This document shows positions 7,551 through 7,634 of a stretch of 7,634 nucleotides of DNA, piece by piece. Position 1 is the stretch's first letter; every line of letters begins with the position of its first letter. The notes below the pieces were generated by a model that was not told where the DNA came from, searched no databases, and saw nothing but the letters and a program-made list of their open reading frames with translations. Both the position numbers and the translations under genes were made by a program. Location: contig JAGQJJ010000167.1 in assembly GCA_020430675.1 (NCBI GenBank), positions 1-7,634 of the forward strand, given 5' to 3'. This DNA is from Myxococcales bacterium. Its GTDB lineage: Bacteria > Myxococcota > Bradymonadia > UBA7976 > UBA1532.

Positions 7551-7634
7551 ATGGGTCGCTGGCGCGCGCTGGGATGGGGGCTGCTCGCCGGGGGGCTGGT
7601 GATCGGCTGCACCCGGGACAACCCCGACTACATG
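7551..7634 (+). CDS. Lipoprotein, N-terminal fragment (runs off window)
   Basis: 28 codons are visible from the ATG at 7551 to the right edge with no stop. The start encodes a lipoprotein signal peptide: basic residues Arg3 and Arg5, a hydrophobic Leu/Gly stretch, then a lipobox V-I-G-C with the lipid-bearing Cys20. The residues after it are Thr-Arg-Asp-Asn-Pro; with no Asp at +2, outer-membrane sorting is more likely by the E. coli rule. A GGGGA run 5 nt upstream is a fair Shine-Dalgarno. It is the only plus-strand gene and diverges from the acyl-CoA dehydrogenase. The function cannot be told from so short a piece. Confidence 0.75.
   Translation, partial: MGRWRALGWGLLAGGLVIGCTRDNPDYM

Noticed and set aside
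5144..7621. One 825-codon minus-strand frame fusing the barrel protein to upstream sequence
   Set aside because: Only its end is the real barrel gene, from the ATG at 6055 with GGAG and a signal peptide. The upstream part is the wrong frame of the acyl-CoA dehydrogenase gene and is Arg-rich nonsense.

Overview
The window is a stretch of very GC-rich (about two-thirds G+C or more), tightly packed bacterial chromosome. Eight genes run leftward on the minus strand, and one gene enters from the right edge on the plus strand. The style suggests a Gram-negative bacterium of the Myxococcota (former Deltaproteobacteria) type. Reasons are a secreted TPR protein paired with an Ala/Pro-linker plus coiled-coil periplasmic protein, an outer-membrane barrel with an N-terminal periplasmic domain that I remember from that group, an eukaryote-like short/branched-chain acyl-CoA dehydrogenase, and a lipoprotein at the edge. 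The lineage is an inference; no rRNA gene is present.

In transcription order (right to left on the minus strand) the layout is: acyl-CoA dehydrogenase (7335-6169); outer-membrane beta-barrel protein (6055-5144); methylthioribose-1-phosphate isomerase mtnA (5062-4007); the conserved rplU-rpmA-obg cluster (3859-2182); then a cell-envelope pair made of a periplasmic coiled-coil/beta protein (2059-1316) and a TPR protein cut by the left edge (1312-1). A plus-strand lipoprotein gene starts at 7551, divergent from the dehydrogenase across 215 bp. There are no tRNA or rRNA genes, IS elements, CRISPR arrays or phage genes, and no stretch over 300 bp without a gene.

Two sigma-70-like promoters can be read, both with a perfect TTGACA -35 box: one just after the mtnA stop driving rplU-rpmA-obg, and one just after obg driving the envelope pair. 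The rplU promoter is abutted by a 10-bp palindrome and followed by a GC-rich leader with several possible hairpins.

The best oddities are in obg, a normally essential ribosome-associated GTPase. The conserved N-terminus is present, but the codon where the start Met belongs is ATC, with no ATG, GTG or TTG upstream before the in-frame rpmA stop. A short GC hairpin in the 27-nt spacer overlaps the only Shine-Dalgarno-like run. The guanine-specificity motif (G4, normally NKxD) reads SQCD. No wholly new multi-gene system is evident; the rest is housekeeping plus lineage-specific envelope genes.
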